Shown piece by piece: positions 62,501 through 64,000 of a DNA stretch of 64,000 nucleotides; the stretch's first letter is position 1; every line of letters starts with the position of its first letter. The notes beneath the pieces are model-generated. The model searched no databases, was not told the DNA's origin, and saw only the letters and a program-made list of their open reading frames with translations. This DNA comes from Spongiivirga citrea (lineage in GTDB: Bacteria; Bacteroidota; Bacteroidia; Flavobacteriales; Flavobacteriaceae): positions 310,001-374,000 of the forward strand of contig NZ_JAABOQ010000003.1 in NCBI RefSeq assembly GCF_010671565.1, written 5' to 3'. A program made the position numbers and the translations under genes.

Positions 62501-62667
62501 ATGCTAATAACCATGCCATTTTAATCGACTATAAAACTGGTGCAATACATAAAGAACATAAGCAACAGCTCGTTGGCTATGAAGATATTTTAAAAGAGAT
62601 GGGCTTTACAGTAACTACAAAACTGTTAGTCTATATTAATGACACGATTAATATTGTTGCTGCTTGA
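59524..62667 (+). CDS. AddA-like UvrD-family helicase-nuclease
   Basis: A 1047-residue superfamily 1 helicase with a C-terminal nuclease, resembling AddA (RecB-like) of double-strand-break repair. Walker A is ASAGSGKTHTLTKEY (about 15-29), Walker B is YFIDEFQDTSTLQW, later motifs are VGDPKQAIYRWRGGD, VMSVHKSKGLAFPIVIY and LYVALTRAEHQ. The nuclease motif at the end is ILIDYKTGAIHKEHKQQL, the PD-(D/E)xK type. The ATG at 59524 is chosen over an upstream TTG. An AddB-type partner is not in the window. Confidence 0.9.
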   Translation: MASTTTNHPFLIYNASAGSGKTHTLTKEYIKALITAKSPTKYRNILAITFTNKAVSEMKARIVKKLVDFANHQSHEDDDMWTDVLKETGLQPEELQKRSQNILRYLIHDYAGFDLQTIDGFTHKLIRTFAHDLKLPMNFEVTLDIDLLLAQAVDRLLAKAGSDEQLTQTLVDFALDKADDDKSWDIQRDLNTTSKLLTKEDEIKYVELLRQKNLSDFNQLKKILGQEKATLKNEIVQTAKQVLELISESGLEFKDFSRGSVPGYFEKLANNDLNPKFGAQWQEKLINGEELYNKGLHDDLKATIDSIQPTLADAFTKTKKGMSRLKFLDNFYLNITPLSVLKAIYEEVKTIKDEEGLLPISEFNQIISNEIKNQPAPFIYERLGEKYHHYFIDEFQDTSTLQWHNLIPLVDNALSSNEKNNVLLVGDPKQAIYRWRGGDPEQFIGLINGETPFSRANAHIQNLPTNFRSNQTIVDFCNSLFTHAKSIFLNQDHTYIYKVGNEQRSNNPEEGYVNIQFLEKNDDEKVAEQYANSVIQTIQDLQQKNVPLGDICILVRKNKQGVALAEALSEVGIDVVSSESLLLKNNPKVQFINNLIKLAYQPENAELKINILSFLANHLLNIDNEYLFYKTHLNKIPQDLFAGLKEFDIHFNFNEFINRNLYEAAELVIDVFALSKNADAYIQFYLDVVYEYLQRNQAGFAGFISYWEKKENSLSIVSTKSEHAVQIMSVHKSKGLAFPIVIYPHVDDTIIDHKKDMAWVPIDQDTYGFEYAHVKVNDDLNNLNETASQILQLKKEQNQLDAINILYVALTRAEHQIFIISQKPSTKNFNASKTYSTLLVSFLMERQAWNDGQLIYEFGNADAALPQTKDDKSKKPSYLFEFNARDTKNLNILTKSGLLWNTKQASAIEKGNIIHNILSFVTYSEDVEAAVQKAIDQGMITTDEKQEVLQSLISITEHEELSNYYNKTYTIYNERDIISETGMLLRPDRVCIDANNHAILIDYKTGAIHKEHKQQLVGYEDILKEMGFTVTTKLLVYINDTINIVAA

Positions 62668-62718
62668 TTATTTCCACTAAAAATCAGCTAATTTTACAGT
62701 ATTAAACACACACCAATC

Positions 62719-63912
62719 ATGTACGGAAAAATACAAGAACACCTGCAAGCTGAAATTCAGGATATAAAGGAACAAGGTCTTTTTAAAAAAGAACGGATCA
62801 TAACCTCTAAACAAGATGCGGTTATTAAAATTAGTACCGGAGAAGAAGTCATTAACTTTTGTGCTAATAATTATTTGGGCTTGTCATCACATCCTGATGT
62901 AATTCAAGCGGCAAAAGATACCTTAGATTCTCATGGTTTCGGAATGTCGTCGGTACGTTTTATTTGCGGAACTCAGGATATTCATAAAGAGCTGGAAGAA
63001 AAAATAGCTGAATTCTACCATACCGAAGACACCATTTTATATGCCGCTGCTTTTGATGCGAACGGCGGTGTTTTCGAACCACTTTTGAGTAAGGAAGATG
63101 CTATTATATCCGATTCATTGAATCATGCATCTATTATAGACGGTGTTCGTTTATGTAAAGCTGCTCGTTATCGCTATCAAAATAATGATATGACTGATCT
63201 TGAAGCCCAACTTCAAAAAGCTAATGAAGACGGTGCCCGTTTTAAGATCATTGTAACCGATGGTGTATTTTCTATGGATGGTCTTGTAGCCCCTTTAGAT
63301 AAAATATGCGATCTGGCCGATAAATATGACGCAATGGTAATGATTGACGAATGTCATGCAGCTGGCTTTATAGGTAGTACTGGTCGTGGCACTCTAGAAG
63401 ATAAAAAAGTAATTGGGCGTATTGACATTATAACAGGAACCTTGGGCAAAGCGCTTGGTGGTGCAATGGGCGGTTATACAACTGGTAAAAAAGAGATTAT
63501 TGAGATCTTAAGACAACGTTCAAGACCCTATTTATTTTCCAATTCTCTAGCACCCGCTATTGTAGGTGCATCCATTAAGGTATTCGATATGTTAAGCAAT
63601 GACACAAGGTTACGGGATAAGCTTAGTGACAATACCGCTTATTTTAAGAAAGGAATGATTGATGCAGGCTTTGACATCATAGACGGAGATTCGGCAATAG
63701 TGCCCGTAATGCTATATGATGCCAAGCTGTCTCAAGTAATGGCCGATAAATTATTAGAAGAGGGTATTTATGTTATTGGCTTCTTTTTCCCTGTCGTACC
63801 AAAAGGAAAAGCACGAATACGCGTGCAATTATCAGCAGCACATACTAAGGAACACATTGATAAAGCTGTTAACGCTTTTACGAAAGTAGGAAAGGAATTA
63901 GGAGTACTCTAA
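62719..63912 (+). CDS. kbl: Glycine C-acetyltransferase (2-amino-3-ketobutyrate CoA ligase)
   Basis: PLP enzyme of threonine breakdown; cleaves 2-amino-3-ketobutyrate with CoA to glycine and acetyl-CoA. It shows [18 protein letters not shown] (45-62), [20 protein letters not shown] (206-225) and the PLP lysine Lys244 in [15 protein letters not shown]. At 397 aa it is normal for alpha-oxoamine synthases; the sequence fits Kbl better than BioF or serine palmitoyltransferase. The threonine dehydrogenase partner is not in the window. Confidence 0.95.
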   Translation: MYGKIQEHLQAEIQDIKEQGLFKKERIITSKQDAVIKISTGEEVINFCANNYLGLSSHPDVIQAAKDTLDSHGFGMSSVRFICGTQDIHKELEEKIAEFYHTEDTILYAAAFDANGGVFEPLLSKEDAIISDSLNHASIIDGVRLCKAARYRYQNNDMTDLEAQLQKANEDGARFKIIVTDGVFSMDGLVAPLDKICDLADKYDAMVMIDECHAAGFIGSTGRGTLEDKKVIGRIDIITGTLGKALGGAMGGYTTGKKEIIEILRQRSRPYLFSNSLAPAIVGASIKVFDMLSNDTRLRDKLSDNTAYFKKGMIDAGFDIIDGDSAIVPVMLYDAKLSQVMADKLLEEGIYVIGFFFPVVPKGKARIRVQLSAAHTKEHIDKAVNAFTKVGKELGVL

Positions 63913-63918
63913 ATCGTT

Positions 63919-63940
63919 CGGCACTAGCCGTTATTTCTTA
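63919..63940 (+). terminator. Weak terminator-like hairpin after kbl
   Basis: CGGC-ACTA-GCCG (63919-63930) is a 4-bp stem followed by TTATTTCTTA, 7 nt past the kbl stop. The short stem makes it uncertain. Confidence 0.3.
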
Positions 63941-63969
63941 TATTCTATTAAATTTTTAATATATTTACC

Positions 63970-64000
63970 TTTGTTAATAAACTTTAACAACTTACATTTG
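63970..64000 (+). promoter_or_regulatory. Consensus Bacteroidetes promoter of the next gene
   Basis: TTTG (63970-63973), exactly 19 nt, then TACATTTG (63993-64000), the last base of the window. This is a full match to the Bacteroidetes consensus TTTG-N19-TAnnTTTG, and implies a strongly expressed plus-strand gene just past the end. Confidence 0.75.

Overview
The window is an AT-rich bacterial chromosome segment from a member of the Bacteroidota, almost certainly a Flavobacteriaceae-type organism. The evidence is family content and signals. GLPGLI and IPExxxVDY family proteins, DUF4097 'adhesin' proteins behind an ECF sigma factor, TonB-dependent receptors with N-terminal carboxypeptidase-regulatory-like domains and a long PurF are all typical of that group. 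Many genes carry the Bacteroidetes promoter box TAnnTTTG, in places with TTTG or TTG about 19 nt upstream. No rRNA, tRNA, IS element, CRISPR array or prophage was recognised.

Layout. 1-1536: end of a histidine kinase, a CheY-like regulator and 5-formyl-THF cyclo-ligase. 1512-9749 (minus): lspA, an operon of ECF sigma factor, HEAT-repeat anti-sigma factor and three secreted DUF4097-like proteins, then a TraR/DksA-like protein and ileS. 9860-19526: heme-type TonB receptor, recO, gdhA, a transsulfuration enzyme, a Na+/H+ antiporter, DinB-like, ArsC-like and EamA proteins and a thioesterase. 19570-23706: LpxR-like protein, bestrophin, YheT-like hydrolase, azurin, OsmC. 23816-32768: a divergent sugar-oxidation cluster (GMC dehydrogenase with its Tat-exported small subunit; two sugar isomerase/epimerase-like TIM barrels, an MFS transporter, a Gfo/Idh/MocA oxidoreductase, two DUF1080 proteins, a VOC protein). 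It reads as a 3-keto-glycoside pathway with periplasmic and cytoplasmic arms. 32769-49540: mostly housekeeping genes (yicC, gmk, nadD, lpxH, queD, dinB, pyk, rnc, fabF, acpP, purN) mixed with transporters and sensors. 49533-55227: rnhA, then an accessory block of an outer-membrane barrel, GLPGLI protein, small secreted protein and a START-domain gene broken by a nonsense codon. 55288-64000: PfkB kinase, purF, a pair of candidate small RNA genes, sod, an AddA-like helicase-nuclease, kbl and the promoter of the next gene.

The most unusual content is non-coding or broken. Two 72-nt units at 58307-58378 and 58517-58588 differ at two positions, each sits 5 nt behind a promoter-like box, and each ends in an intrinsic terminator; one difference turns a G-U pair into A-U. 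They look like tandem small RNA genes of an unrecognised family. A small membrane-protein gene at 32898-33086 keeps its promoter and terminator but has lost its start codon and gained an internal stop. The START-domain gene at 54634-55227 has a TAG where a TGG codon is likely ancestral. A 38-residue membrane-protein ORF (36793-36909) overlaps the stop codon of an enoyl-CoA hydratase gene.
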